From contig NZ_UFYA01000001.1 in NCBI RefSeq assembly GCF_900447215.1, forward strand, positions 2,480,001-2,544,000: 64,000 nucleotides of DNA, written 5' to 3'. The translations under genes were made by a program, and so were the position numbers. The notes beneath the pieces were generated by a model, which was not told the DNA's origin, did no database searches, and saw only the letters and a list, made by a program, of their open reading frames with translations. Below, in pieces: positions 55,517-64,000 of the stretch. How positions within the stretch are numbered: the stretch's first letter is position 1; every line of letters starts with the position of its first letter. The stretch comes from Dermatophilus congolensis (lineage in GTDB: Bacteria > Actinomycetota > Actinomycetes > Actinomycetales > Dermatophilaceae).

Positions 55517-56767
55517 TTAGCGCGGGGAGTAGAAGAAGACCTCAGCATTCGGGTCGTGACGCATGATTGCGTTGAGCGGCTGGTTCAGCTTGTCAGCAGA
55601 GTGGTAGGTCACCAACAACCCGAAGGCAGTAACACCGGTCACCACAGCGCTGTGGCTAATGCGGTTGTTCTTCGACCACTTGAACTGCACGATGTCGCCA
55701 ACCTTGGCGTTTGCCGGATCACGGAACATCACAGCCCGATCCGGGTTAGCGCGCATGAAGTCACCCAACTTCGAGGCGTTAATCCAGCTCAAGCTTGTCT
55801 TCACCGACTGGGGGCTTGGGTTCTGAGCGCCACCCTTGAAGTACCAGGCCTTATCGCTGTTAAACGCACCCGGAATGTTCGACCATCCACCGGCATTCAA
55901 AACCTGCGATACAAAGTTGGTGCAGTCAACGTTACGCCACGTCGGGTACTGCTTCTTGTTGTGGAAGTACACGTGCTTCCAGGCATACGCGACCGCTTTC
56001 TTACGGTCGTAGACACTGCTCGTCTCACCAGGCTTGTCTCCAGGTTTTTCGCCTGGTTTTTCACCTGGCTTTTGGCCATCGTTGCCAGGCTTGCCCGGCT
56101 TATTTCCTGGGGTTTTATCTGCCCGACCCGGAATCTTAGCTAGCTTGGCAACAATCTCAGGAGAGTCAGGCTTGCCTTTGAACTTCTTCGCAGTGCCAGC
56201 GGGCTTAGAAGGAAGCTGCCCCAGCACATCGGCTGCTGCAGGGCCAGCCATCTGGCGCTGCTCTGGGGTCATGTTGTCAATTTCTTTTGACCCCTCCAGC
56301 TGCCATGTGCCGTTCACTCGCTTAAACGTGTAGCAACGCTGACGAGATTCCGATGCGTAATCACCCACACCCTGGTTGGGGTTACGCAGCTTCAAACGCG
56401 TGGTGTCTGTGGTGTTCACGGTGGCCGTGTCACCGTTGGTCTTGATTTCATCGACCTTCACGTCCACCGTGCTGCGGTCGAACATCTTGTCGCTGTCAGT
56501 GTTCTGCTTCAGCTGACCAATTTCGTTCTTATCTTGGTTGAGGCTCTTCAAAGCCTCCTGCGAGTACCGGTTCGTCGGTAGAGCCTGCTGTGATTTCTGT
56601 TCCGCGGTGGCGGTAGCCGTTCGGTTTTCCTGATAATTCCTAATCACAGATACGGCGAGCTCAGCGGTGAGGTTTTCACCCTGATTAGTTGACGCATGCC
56701 CGGCTGATGCCGGCAAGGCGGCGAGAAGAAGTGCTCCGGCTGCTGTCGCTGCAATGGTTCGACGCAC
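55517..56767 (-). CDS. Secreted amidase-domain (Amidase_6) protein
   Basis: A 416-residue exported protein with a signal peptide (1-25), then a region of about 155 residues with an SnoaL/NTF2-like feel (VDVKVDEIKTNGDTATVNTTDTTRLKL, WQLEGSKEI), then a Lys/Pro/Gly linker with KPGEKPGEKPGDKPG repeats (about 220-248). The C-terminal domain (about 252-416) is Amidase_6 with candidate Cys282 in NVDCTNFVSQVL and His372 in RISHSAVVTG. The target is probably cell-wall peptides. GTG 56767 has GGAG 5 bases upstream; an overlapping ATG is out of frame. Confidence 0.88.
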   Translation of the reverse strand: MRRTIAATAAGALLLAALPASAGHASTNQGENLTAELAVSVIRNYQENRTATATAEQKSQQALPTNRYSQEALKSLNQDKNEIGQLKQNTDSDKMFDRSTVDVKVDEIKTNGDTATVNTTDTTRLKLRNPNQGVGDYASESRQRCYTFKRVNGTWQLEGSKEIDNMTPEQRQMAGPAAADVLGQLPSKPAGTAKKFKGKPDSPEIVAKLAKIPGRADKTPGNKPGKPGNDGQKPGEKPGEKPGDKPGETSSVYDRKKAVAYAWKHVYFHNKKQYPTWRNVDCTNFVSQVLNAGGWSNIPGAFNSDKAWYFKGGAQNPSPQSVKTSLSWINASKLGDFMRANPDRAVMFRDPANAKVGDIVQFKWSKNNRISHSAVVTGVTAFGLLVTYHSADKLNQPLNAIMRHDPNAEVFFYSPR

Positions 56768-57468
56768 ATGTACTCCTACGAGGATATGTGAGGTGTATGC
56801 CCTCCCCGATCGGGTGGCATGAGGGTCCCAGGCGGTCTTCAACATCCCCCCAACTCCCTTTCAAGCCGGAACATTACGCCGCAGCACAGGAAAGCCCAGG
56901 GCCCCACATGTGGGTGCTTTTCTCAAGCGTTTCAACCAAACACAAAACCCGGCATCTGAGTTGTTATTGCAGTTGAGAAGCTGTTTGCAGCCTCAAATAA
57001 GGTCTTGGCAAACTGCGTATATTCGTAATCCGGTACTGAGATCACCCATATATGTGGGTTACGTGGTACCCACCCGGTGATATGTCACTCAGGTAGCACT
57101 CATGAAAAGTGCAGATTTCAGGCGTTACTCATTCACCGAAAACCCGACTACCTGAATCAGTGCAAAGTGCTTTCCATCCCAAGGAAAAAGCACAGCAGTA
57201 ACAAACCGCCCCTCACGCATCCGCCTCTGGCCGAAAACCCAGGTCTCCAGCCAAGCTAACCGCGCGACCGGCTTAAACTAGTTTCTCTGGGAAAAGCTGC
57301 AGCACAAGCAGATTCATGCATATACCCATCGCCTTGACTGCTTCCCACCAACCCAACTTTTACGCCTGAGGTGGGGCCACGCCAACCCGGTGGCCCCACC
57401 TCAGGCGTACCTCCTTCACACCGCCGGACCCCTTGCCTAACTCAACGCTCACATCACAGAGGAACACC
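56768..57468 (+). other. Long non-coding interval with structured leader candidate
   Basis: 701 bases with no credible gene between the divergent amidase and GH16 genes. On the plus strand several pairings occur in series: 57089-57096 with 57148-57155 (8 bp perfect) enclosing a GCACT/AGTGC hairpin; 57167-57175 with 57182-57192 (bulged); and the decamer CCGAAAACCC twice (about 57136 and 57232). The segment AGCTAACC near 57254 matches one element of c-di-AMP (ydaO) riboswitches, but the other ydaO elements are not recognisable. A strong hairpin follows at 57361. Confidence 0.5.
57361..57409 (+). terminator. 20-bp perfect hairpin in the GH16 leader
   Basis: Arms 57361-57380 and 57390-57409 are exact complements, 9-nt loop. 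No protein gene ends before it on the plus strand, and the GH16 start is 60 bases downstream, so it could be an attenuator or the end of a non-coding RNA. Confidence 0.7.
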
Positions 57469-58713
57469 ATGAGCTACAAACGACACATCACCCGACGCAC
57501 CCTCATCGCCGGAGCCGTGACCCTCGGAGCCAGCCTCACCGGAATAAGCACCGCCACAGCCAACCCACCCAAACCCAGCACCCCAACAAGCCCCCCTCCC
57601 ACCGTACAAATCGGCCCAGAGTGGACACTCATCCCCGCCCTGAGCGATAACTTCGCAAACTCCTCCAGCTCCAGCCGCTGGAAACGCGGCCTGTGGTACC
57701 CCACCTCCAAAGCCGGTACCTTCAACGACAACAACGTCACCTTCGCCAACGGCGCCCTACAGCTGAGCGCTAAACGCGAAGGAAATAGCTACTCCTTCGG
57801 CGCCGTTGAATCCACCTTCGACCTACCCGGCATATGCACACTCGTTGAATTCCGGGCCCGCGCACTCGACCGCCGCGCCAACGTCCTATCCGCAATCTGG
57901 CTCCAATCCTCCAACCACGACCACGTCGACCGCCTCCTCACCGGCGCCGACCCCCACCCCGAAATCGACATCATGGAGACCTTCTCCTTCTCCCAAATGA
58001 ACATGGCCACCCATACGTGGGCATCCACCGGACACATCGCCCACGGAGGAAAAAACTACGAAACAGGCCTGCCCGACATCAGCGCCGCTTACCACACCTA
58101 CGGACTCGAACGCCGCGACGGCAAACTCCGGTTCTACTTCGACCGCAAACTCGCCTGGGAAACCCCAGCACCCCACCCCTCCATGGCGCGCATGTCTCGC
58201 CACGCAGTGCTCAGCCTCGAAGGGCACCTTGGCGCCCCCAACCCTCAATTCCTCCCCGCAGCCTTCCACATCGACTACCTGCGCACCTACTACCACACCG
58301 CTACCACCCGACCTGACCCAGGAAAATACCGAATCGTCAACGCAGCCAACGGCAACGGCCTGACCGTCAAAAACGGCGCCCTCACCGACGTAGCAGGCGC
58401 AAAAGACACCTTCACCATCGAACGTCTAGAAGACTTCACCTACCACATCCGCCACACCGACAGCGCAACTATGCTCACCCTCCACGACGGCCGAGGACAG
58501 ATCGGTGTGCCCGTAGATGCCACCACATACGCCCCCACCACCGTCGACTCCGCTGGAAGCTGGCGCCGCTGGCACATCCACTCCACACCCGGGGGGACCT
58601 ACAGCATCTGCTCCCGATTCAGCGGACTCGCCCTGGCCAACACAAACGGACGCCTCACCCAACAAGAACCAGCCAACGAAAAAAACCAGCACTGGAAACT
58701 CGAACGCGCCTAA
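57469..58713 (+). CDS. GH16 glycoside hydrolase with C-terminal trefoil-like domain
   Basis: A 414-residue Tat-exported enzyme (ITRRTLIAGA signal). The GH16 domain (about 50-285) has the catalytic E-I-D-I-M-E motif at 165-170 (Glu165 nucleophile, Glu170 acid/base), FGAVESTFDLPG and a YHTYGLERRDGKLRFYFD strand. The E-x-D-x-x-E spacing is that of laminarinases and agarases. The remaining about 120 residues repeat a YRIVNAANGNGLTV / YHIRHTDSATMLTLHD / YSICSRFSGLALAN pattern ending in NQHWKLE, like a ricin-type carbohydrate-binding trefoil. GAGGA precedes ATG 57469. Confidence 0.88.
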   Translation: MSYKRHITRRTLIAGAVTLGASLTGISTATANPPKPSTPTSPPPTVQIGPEWTLIPALSDNFANSSSSSRWKRGLWYPTSKAGTFNDNNVTFANGALQLSAKREGNSYSFGAVESTFDLPGICTLVEFRARALDRRANVLSAIWLQSSNHDHVDRLLTGADPHPEIDIMETFSFSQMNMATHTWASTGHIAHGGKNYETGLPDISAAYHTYGLERRDGKLRFYFDRKLAWETPAPHPSMARMSRHAVLSLEGHLGAPNPQFLPAAFHIDYLRTYYHTATTRPDPGKYRIVNAANGNGLTVKNGALTDVAGAKDTFTIERLEDFTYHIRHTDSATMLTLHDGRGQIGVPVDATTYAPTTVDSAGSWRRWHIHSTPGGTYSICSRFSGLALANTNGRLTQQEPANEKNQHWKLERA

Positions 58714-58832
58714 GCACCTTTTATTGCGGCGCCGATCCTGCCTCATCACGATCGGCGCCCCCACAAGCAATCCGACGCGCCCTGTCGGCAACACAACAAT
58801 GCGTTACGCCCTGCGCGCCCTACCCTGAATAC

Positions 58833-59369
58833 ATGAGCGACCTCACCGGCATGACCATCGCCATCAACGCAGGCGATACAAGCGAGGTACTCGACTTCTA
58901 CACGCGCGTATTCGGACGTGGCCCCGACACCGCCCCCATGGATGACTTCCTCGAATGGCAAATCAGCCCTGGAACCTGGCTACAACTCTCCACCGGCCAC
59001 GACCGCCCCGGAGCCAACAACGCCCGCGTCCGCCTCGAAGTAGCCGACGTTGAAGCAGCAGCCGAACGCATGCGTACCGCCGAAGTACCCATCGGTGATG
59101 TCGTCACCGTGCCCGACGTCGTCGCATTCGCAAACTTCTCCGACTACTGGGGAAACGCCCTCGGCTTCTACCAACTCCTCACCCCCAGAAGAATCCTCAC
59201 CCCCGAAGAACGCGCGGAACAAGAACGCGAACACGAACAACGCCTCGCCGCCCGCAACGCCGAAGAAGAAACCCCACCCAACCTCAACACAGACGAACGC
59301 CTCCCCAGCGTTCCTGACGATGGTTCAGTCATCGGCAAAACAGGACCCACCCCCGGGCGCCTCGAATAA
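58833..59369 (+). CDS. VOC-superfamily (glyoxalase-like) protein
   Basis: 178 residues. The first 120 form a VOC fold: MTIAINAGDTSEVLDFYTRVFGRG, WLQLSTG, ARVRLEVADVEAAAERMRTAEVPI and FSDYWGNALGFYQLL. Metal ligands are not all evident and the reaction is unknown. The last 50 residues are a charged, Glu-rich tail (EERAEQEREHEQRLAARNAEEE), perhaps a short coiled coil, not usual in the family. ATG 58833 looks leaderless (TACCCT-like box upstream). Confidence 0.85.
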   Translation: MSDLTGMTIAINAGDTSEVLDFYTRVFGRGPDTAPMDDFLEWQISPGTWLQLSTGHDRPGANNARVRLEVADVEAAAERMRTAEVPIGDVVTVPDVVAFANFSDYWGNALGFYQLLTPRRILTPEERAEQEREHEQRLAARNAEEETPPNLNTDERLPSVPDDGSVIGKTGPTPGRLE

Positions 59370-59381
59370 CCACACCAAACC

Positions 59382-60230
59382 TCAACGTTTCCGCCGCCGC
59401 CCGTACTTCTTCAAAAGCGGCCCTTCACCCGGCTCAATCTGCTCAAAAACACCAGATCCGCCCTCACCAGCGATAATCGGATCCGACACAACCGGAACAT
59501 CCGGATGAGCGCGCCGCGACTCCGCAGGAATATCGTCCTCACGTGGCACACGCCGCCACTGCGAAGGAACTTCAAACGGCTCAGTGATCGGCTGAGTCGG
59601 CGGAATAATCGGATGCATCGGAGTCACATCCTCATACCCGATCTCAAAAGCAGGGCCATCATCGCCACCCCCCTCAGTGGCGGGAACGCTCTCACTCGAA
59701 TCTCGACTTTTCTTACCAGAGCCATCACCCATCGACTGCCTGATAATTTTCCGATACAAATCATCAGGCTGAGGCAACGGATGCACATGATCAAATGCCT
59801 GATCCTGCCCCGGCGTCTCAAACCGAAAATCACCAAATCCCAGCAACCTACCTAGCACCGAACGGTTGTACTTAATATCGGTAACCTTGCCCAACGGCAT
59901 CATGGCCACGCTACGTACCCAAATACCGGTGATAAGTAACAACCGCTGATCAGTGCAGATAAACCACTGCCTCCGCCACTCAAACCACCGCCACGCCCAC
60001 CGGGCCAACACAGCAAACCACGCCCACCACAGCAGATCACCCGCCGAGGAACTGTTAGTGGCGTTAAACCACACACAGAGCACCAACGACAGCACCACCG
60101 TGGCAACAGGCTCAGCAATATTCACCCAGTGCATATTCGTGGCAAGAACCACTTCTTCATCATCGAGAAGAAAAGCCGAAGCATGACGAAGGCCTCGTTC
60201 TCGCTGAAGAACTTGCTCCTCAGAGCCCAT
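59382..60230 (-). CDS. Membrane protein with bacterial PH domain
   Basis: 282 residues: two membrane helices (about 37-58, 64-82), then a bPH_2 domain (about 85-165; RRQWFICTDQRLLLITGIWVRSVAMMPLGKVTDIKYNRSVLGRLLGFGDFRFET is the typical run). A long disordered, acidic and Pro-rich cytosolic tail ends in a basic KKYGRRRKR. Function is unknown beyond membrane association; the tail could bind a partner. The upstream gene is a 56-residue membrane protein on the same strand, 15 bases away. Confidence 0.85.
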   Translation of the reverse strand: MGSEEQVLQRERGLRHASAFLLDDEEVVLATNMHWVNIAEPVATVVLSLVLCVWFNATNSSSAGDLLWWAWFAVLARWAWRWFEWRRQWFICTDQRLLLITGIWVRSVAMMPLGKVTDIKYNRSVLGRLLGFGDFRFETPGQDQAFDHVHPLPQPDDLYRKIIRQSMGDGSGKKSRDSSESVPATEGGGDDGPAFEIGYEDVTPMHPIIPPTQPITEPFEVPSQWRRVPREDDIPAESRRAHPDVPVVSDPIIAGEGGSGVFEQIEPGEGPLLKKYGRRRKR

Positions 60231-60245
60231 AACCCAGCCGCGCTA

Positions 60246-60416
60246 TCAGCGACGCATCACACCCTGCAAAAACTCACTCAATGCCCGGAAACCGTTGATG
60301 ATGATGTCGAAAAGTGCCCGCACAACTTCGGCGGACTGATTCGGTGAAGTAAAGATCGAATACACAATGAAAATGATGAACAGCCACCAGAGGACTTTTT
60401 TCCAGTCGATGTGCAC
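60246..60416 (-). CDS. Small membrane protein, 56 residues
   Basis: Begins at GTG 60416 with AAGGA 6 bases upstream. The peptide has one clear membrane helix right after the start (WKKVLWWLFIIFIVYSIF) and then an amphipathic stretch (VVRALFDIIINGFRALSEFLQGVMRR) that could lie on the membrane surface. It is followed by the PH-domain gene in the same direction, so they are probably co-transcribed. No family is recognised with certainty. Confidence 0.7.
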   Translation of the reverse strand: MHIDWKKVLWWLFIIFIVYSIFTSPNQSAEVVRALFDIIINGFRALSEFLQGVMRR

Positions 60417-60653
60417 AGTCGGTCCTTGACTCTCGAGAGGGGAGGTGGAGAGACGCTCAACAGCACCGGATCAAATACGTAAAAAGCCGGGCCGAAAATC
60501 TTTTCGATATATGCAAACACATAGAAACCTGACAAGACGGGGCGACTCGCCTCACGACAAGGCGCCACCGACATATCAGTGAAATGTCTCTCTCTGCGGG
60601 TCACGGGGTGTTAAAAACAGCGCAAAGAACGCAAAGAATATGTGGAAAACCGG

Positions 60654-61310
60654 TCAGCTACCGTGATGAACCACCCCGTAAAGACGATCACCAGCATCAC
60701 CGAGACCAGGAACGATGTAGCCGTTCTCATCCAACTTCTCATCGATCGCACCTAACACGATCTTGATATCTGCCTCGCCCTCTGCCTGAGCGCCATACTC
60801 CTTCAACAGCTCCAATCCCTCAGGAGAGCCGATAAGACAGACACACGTAATGTCTTTGGCGCCACGAGCACGCAGGAAGTCCATCGACATCACCAGTGTG
60901 TGTCCCGTCGCCAGCATCGGGTCCACGACAAAAACCTGACGACCCTCAAGGTTTTCAGGCAAACGGTTCGCGTAAGCACTCACATCGAGCGTTTCCTCAT
61001 CGCGCACCATCCCAAGAAACCCAACCTCAGCTGTCGGCAGAATGCGAACCATGCCTTCAAGCATCCCCAAACCAGCCCGCAAAATCGGGACCAGAACAGG
61101 CTTAGGATCTGCCAAACGCACACCGATAGTGCTGGTCACAGGGGTATTGATTTCCATCGGAGCTGTCCGGATATGCCGCGTCGCCTCATAGGCCAGCAGC
61201 GTCACCAGCTCCTCAGCGAGGCGACGGAACGTAGGGGAATCAGTGCGTCGGTCCCTCAAGTAAGTGAGCTTGTGCTTGATGAGCGGATGGTCGGCCACGT
61301 GTACCTGCAT
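60654..61310 (-). CDS. upp: Uracil phosphoribosyltransferase
   Basis: Salvages uracil to UMP with PRPP. The 218-residue enzyme has the UPRT hallmarks: [13 protein letters not shown] start, [16 protein letters not shown], the PRPP loop [12 protein letters not shown] and the uracil-site [16 protein letters not shown] at the end. It is probably leaderless, with TACAGT 7 bases upstream of ATG 61310. Divergent from tadA, whose start is 59 bases away. Confidence 0.96.
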   Translation of the reverse strand: MQVHVADHPLIKHKLTYLRDRRTDSPTFRRLAEELVTLLAYEATRHIRTAPMEINTPVTSTIGVRLADPKPVLVPILRAGLGMLEGMVRILPTAEVGFLGMVRDEETLDVSAYANRLPENLEGRQVFVVDPMLATGHTLVMSMDFLRARGAKDITCVCLIGSPEGLELLKEYGAQAEGEADIKIVLGAIDEKLDENGYIVPGLGDAGDRLYGVVHHGS

Positions 61311-61369
61311 GGTCGAAACTGTACGGGGAGTCGACGGTCGGGTGTGAGCTCGGCACGAGAGAGGAAGCC

Positions 61370-61879
61370 ATGAAACCCGAAGAAACCCCACAACCCGTAG
61401 GGGAAGAACCCACCGGTTTCACAGCCGCACTCGCTGACCACGCCGCCATGCGCACAGCCCTAGAACTTGCCCGCAAAGCTGCTGCACACGGCGATATTCC
61501 GGTCGGCGCTCTCGTCCTGGATCAAAACCAAAAAATCCTCGGACACGGCAGAAACACAAGAGAACTTGAGAAAACTCCGACGGGGCACGCCGAAATCGTT
61601 GCGCTCACCGCAGCGGCAAAAACAATCAACTCCGGCCGCCTAGACGGATGCACACTCGTGGTCACCCTCGAACCATGCGTCATGTGTGCGGGAGCAGCAA
61701 TGTCAGCCAGAGTCGCCCGCATCGTCTTCGGAGCATGGGACGACAAGGCCGGCGCCTGCGGCTCTGTATGGGACCTACCCCGAGACCCACGCGCACTACA
61801 CCGCATCGAAACCATCGGTGGCCTCTACGCCCACGAATGCGCCCACCTCCTCACCACCTTCTTCGAAGCGCGACGATGA
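61370..61879 (+). CDS. tadA: tRNA-specific adenosine deaminase
   Basis: Changes A34 to inosine in tRNA-Arg(ACG), which this window also encodes at 55271. The zinc site is H73-A-E75 (GHAEIVAL) and P-C103-V-M-C106 (EPCVMCAGA), with GDIPVGALV before it; 169 residues is the usual length. GAGAGGAAG lies before ATG 61370. It is followed by tRNA-Ser(CGA). Confidence 0.95.
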   Translation: MKPEETPQPVGEEPTGFTAALADHAAMRTALELARKAAAHGDIPVGALVLDQNQKILGHGRNTRELEKTPTGHAEIVALTAAAKTINSGRLDGCTLVVTLEPCVMCAGAAMSARVARIVFGAWDDKAGACGSVWDLPRDPRALHRIETIGGLYAHECAHLLTTFFEARR

Positions 61880-61957
61880 TCCACCCCACCCAACACTGGA
61901 GGAACCTGAACGCAACGGATTTCGCCGAACGGGGATCTCTCGTTTAACGTAGTTCGC

Positions 61958-62047
61958 GGTGGCGTGTCCGAGCGGCCGAAGGAGCGCGCCTCGAAAGCGC
62001 GTGAGGGGGCAACTCCTCCGTGGGTTCAAATCCCACCGCCACCGCCA
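61958..62047 (+). tRNA. tRNA-Ser(CGA), CCA encoded
   Basis: 87-nt body plus CCA. Acceptor GGTGGCG pairs with CGCCACC; the anticodon loop CTCGAAA reads CGA; the variable arm is long and the T arm contains GGTTCAAATCC. Confidence 0.96.
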
Positions 62048-62049
62048 TA

Positions 62050-62091
62050 AAAAAGGTGAGCCGGTTCCCACAGGAACCGGCTCACCTTTTT
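62050..62091 (+). terminator. Terminator after tRNA-Ser(CGA)
   Basis: Perfect 19-bp arms 62050-62068 and 62073-62091 ending in T's, three bases past CCA. Confidence 0.92.
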
Positions 62092-62197
62092 GTTCCCCTA
62101 CAAACATCCCCCCGCCCCCCAACTAGCTGCCAAACAACCACGTCGTAGCCTGGAAGTAACAGCCACCACCTCCACACCTCAATGAACGGCGGCATGA

Positions 62198-63088
62198 ATG
62201 AACAACCAGTCTGAGCAAGCACAGACAACAAGCGCCAACACCCAACCCTGGGCACAAGGACGCCGCACAGTCCACGACGTTCCCGCCCACCTCGTACCCG
62301 CTCTAGTCGTCGCAGACATGGACGGCTCACTCCTAGACAGCAACGGCAACATCCCCGACACCTTCTGGGACGTCCTCACCCGTATGCGCGAACGCGGCAT
62401 CGCTTTCGCCCCCGCCTCCGGACGACAACTCGCGACTCTCCGTGAACTCTTCGCCCCCGCCGGCGACAACCTCTACACCATCGCCGAAAACGGCGCCTAC
62501 GTCGTCCACGGCGATGAAGAAATCTCCTCAGTCACCCTTGACCACAACACCGTCACCACCGCCATCAACATCGTGCGAAACACCCACGAAAAAGGCCACC
62601 GCCTCGGCGCCGTCGTCTGCGGAAAACGCTCCGCCTACGTCGAATGGAACCACCAACCATTCCTCGACCAATGCCGCGTCTACTACGCCGCCCTCGAACT
62701 CGTCGAAGACCTCCACACCATCGACGACGACATCCTCAAAGTAGCCATCTTCGACTTCGGCCCAGCCGAAGAGATCGCCCACCACTTCAACCCCCTACGC
62801 CACACACACCAAGTCGTCATCTCTGGCCCCAACTGGATCGACGTCATGTCCCACGGAGTACACAAAGGACTCGCAGTCCAAGAACTCCAAAAAACACTCG
62901 GAATCGACCGAAAACACACACTCGTATTCGGCGACTACTTCAACGACGCCCACATGCTCGACACCGCCGAGCTCTCCTTCGCCATGGCCAACGGCCACCC
63001 AGAAATCATCCAACGCGCCAACTACATCGCACCCCCCAACACCGAACACGGCACCATCACCGTCCTAGAAACCCTCCTCAACCGCTAA
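62198..63088 (+). CDS. Cof-type HAD hydrolase
   Basis: A 296-residue sugar- or cofactor-phosphate phosphatase of the HAD IIB (Cof) group. Nucleophile D40 and D42 lie in VADMDGSLLDSNG; motif II is APASGRQ; motif III/IV are KGLAVQELQ and FGDYFNDAHMLDTAELSFAMANGHPEI. The cap domain lies between about 110 and 215. The first 30 residues are a polar extension not usual for the family, so the true start may be further in. The substrate is unknown. Confidence 0.92.
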   Translation: MNNQSEQAQTTSANTQPWAQGRRTVHDVPAHLVPALVVADMDGSLLDSNGNIPDTFWDVLTRMRERGIAFAPASGRQLATLRELFAPAGDNLYTIAENGAYVVHGDEEISSVTLDHNTVTTAINIVRNTHEKGHRLGAVVCGKRSAYVEWNHQPFLDQCRVYYAALELVEDLHTIDDDILKVAIFDFGPAEEIAHHFNPLRHTHQVVISGPNWIDVMSHGVHKGLAVQELQKTLGIDRKHTLVFGDYFNDAHMLDTAELSFAMANGHPEIIQRANYIAPPNTEHGTITVLETLLNR

Positions 63089-63100
63089 AACCACCACAAC

Positions 63101-64000
63101 TCACACCGGATCAACCGGATCAACCCTCCCCACACCACCACGCCGCGGACACGCCGAAGCCCAATGCCCCACCTGCAAACACCGACCACACCGCGGCCCC
63201 CGCTCCACCGGCAACGCAGGCAACGGCTTACGCACCGGCCGAGCAAACGAACCCGACCCCGGCACAGGCGCCACCGGAGCAGGCGGCGGAATCAAATCAT
63301 CAAAATACGTCGGCACCCCCACCGACACCGCCAACGCCCTCAAATGACGCACATGCCCCGACCTCAACACCTCCACATTCGCAAACGCCGCCTGCCTCAC
63401 CAACTCCAAAAACCGCTCCAACGTCCCCCGAATCGCCTCCGCCGAAAACCCCGAACGCACCGCCGAACGATTCAACAACCGCACCTCATCTGCAACAACA
63501 CGCCCCCGCGACAACAACGTCACCAACGCATCCGTATACGCCGCAGCCCGCGCATCATGTAGCTCAACAACCCCCACCGACATCGAACGCAACACCTGCG
63601 TCAACCAGCCATCCACCACCGGTGCAGGCGGCAACGCCGACCGCGGCCTACCCACACCCGCCACCGCCTCCCGCGAAACCTCAGGCAACACCGGCACCGG
63701 AAACACCACCCGCCCCATCTGCCCCGGCAACAACACACTCGCCACCTCACACACCGCAGCGGCCTCCGCCACAGCAGACCCATCCGGCCGATGCCGCGTA
63801 CCCAACCGCGCCGCCACTGTCCCCAACCGATGATTCGGCGTATCCACCATCAACTGAGACAACCGCCCCAACGACACCGCAGGCACACTCGGCGCCAACA
63901 ACCCCGCCCGCAAAAACTCCGCCCGCAACACCTCCTCCACAAACTCCGCGTTATGCGCCACCACCACCGCCCCACCCAACATCGCCACCAAAGCCCCCGC
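63101..64000 (-). CDS. Degenerate DEDDh exonuclease-like protein with C-terminal zinc knuckle (5' end outside window)
   Basis: At least 299 residues, N-terminus missing. The visible DEDDh part (about the first 90 residues) has VAHNAEFVEEVL in place of the usual HNxxFD (Val for Asp) and HRPDGSAVAEA in place of HRxDxDA (Ser for Asp), so two of the four catalytic acids are absent. A helical middle region follows (SAEAIRGTLERFLELVRQAAF), then a Pro-rich linker and a CCHC zinc knuckle C-x2-C-x4-H-x4-C at 63149-63190. It may be a nucleic-acid-binding protein rather than a nuclease. Motif I lies outside the window. Confidence 0.75.
   Translation of the reverse strand, partial: AGALVAMLGGAVVVAHNAEFVEEVLRAEFLRAGLLAPSVPAVSLGRLSQLMVDTPNHRLGTVAARLGTRHRPDGSAVAEAAAVCEVASVLLPGQMGRVVFPVPVLPEVSREAVAGVGRPRSALPPAPVVDGWLTQVLRSMSVGVVELHDARAAAYTDALVTLLSRGRVVADEVRLLNRSAVRSGFSAEAIRGTLERFLELVRQAAFANVEVLRSGHVRHLRALAVSVGVPTYFDDLIPPPAPVAPVPGSGSFARPVRKPLPALPVERGPRCGRCLQVGHWASACPRRGGVGRVDPVDPV

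Overview
The window is a gene-dense, GC-rich stretch of an actinobacterial chromosome. The evidence is many leaderless starts with TANNNT boxes 6-7 bases upstream, GTG starts, eukaryote-like UDP-glucose pyrophosphorylase, the large 180-kDa-type NAD-glutamate dehydrogenase, a DtxR-type iron box and LytR-CpsA-Psr, PspC and PH-domain envelope proteins. A Micrococcales member (Dermatophilaceae-like) is my best guess, but no marker settles the family. I see no phage, IS element, CRISPR array or rRNA operon. I call 54 protein genes (two cut by the window edges), five tRNAs and two clear riboswitches, one for SAM and one for TPP.

Layout. 1-2.8 kb: end of argS, a degenerate nucleotidyltransferase-like gene and metB behind a SAM riboswitch. 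2.9-8.1 kb: a GH26-like lipoprotein, two CNNM/CBS transporters in an overlapping pair, and TerC. 8.5-14.9 kb: an unknown protein, PspC, a methyltransferase, a SanA/YdcF-UGPase pair, two small membrane proteins and map. 15.2-19.7 kb: a flippase, a NodB-type deacetylase lipoprotein, def and a 2-hydroxyacid dehydrogenase. 19.8-27.4 kb: a fused alpha-beta GlyRS, two paralogous MltB-type transglycosylase-like proteins (one lacking the catalytic Glu) and an aromatic/histidinol-phosphate aminotransferase whose start lies in a 16-bp-arm inverted repeat. 27.5-34.8 kb: a CopD-CtaG fusion, then the thiO-thiS-thiG-thiF operon under a TPP riboswitch, with divergent leaderless thiE. 34.9-44.1 kb: an iron-regulated HugZ-like protein, a double DUF1540 protein, an amino-acid permease with divergent IclR regulator, NAD-GDH and tRNA-Gly. 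44.3-54.6 kb: an SGNH-like protein, a BluB-CobT fusion, DacB, dcd, cysK, tRNA-Ser, a LacI regulator, cold-shock protein, a DedA-like protein and an LCP ligase. 54.9-64 kb: tRNA-Ser and tRNA-Arg, a secreted amidase, a GH16 enzyme behind a long structured leader, a VOC protein, a PH-domain protein, a 56-aa membrane protein, upp, tadA, tRNA-Ser, a Cof-type HAD phosphatase and the end of a degenerate DEDDh exonuclease carrying a CCHC zinc knuckle.

Themes. Much of the window serves the envelope: transglycosylases, DacB, LCP, amidase, deacetylase, flippase, GH16 and GH26. The rest is mainly cofactor and sulfur metabolism (thiamin, the B12 lower ligand, Met and Cys) and translation (ArgRS, GlyRS, Def, Map, TadA, tRNAs).

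The two signals I find most worth testing are these. First, the strand composition alternates between C/A-rich and G/T-rich domains of roughly 5-13 kb, does not follow gene orientation, and changes inside single open genes. Second, a roughly 300-nt structured non-coding leader ending in a 20-bp perfect hairpin precedes the GH16 gene.
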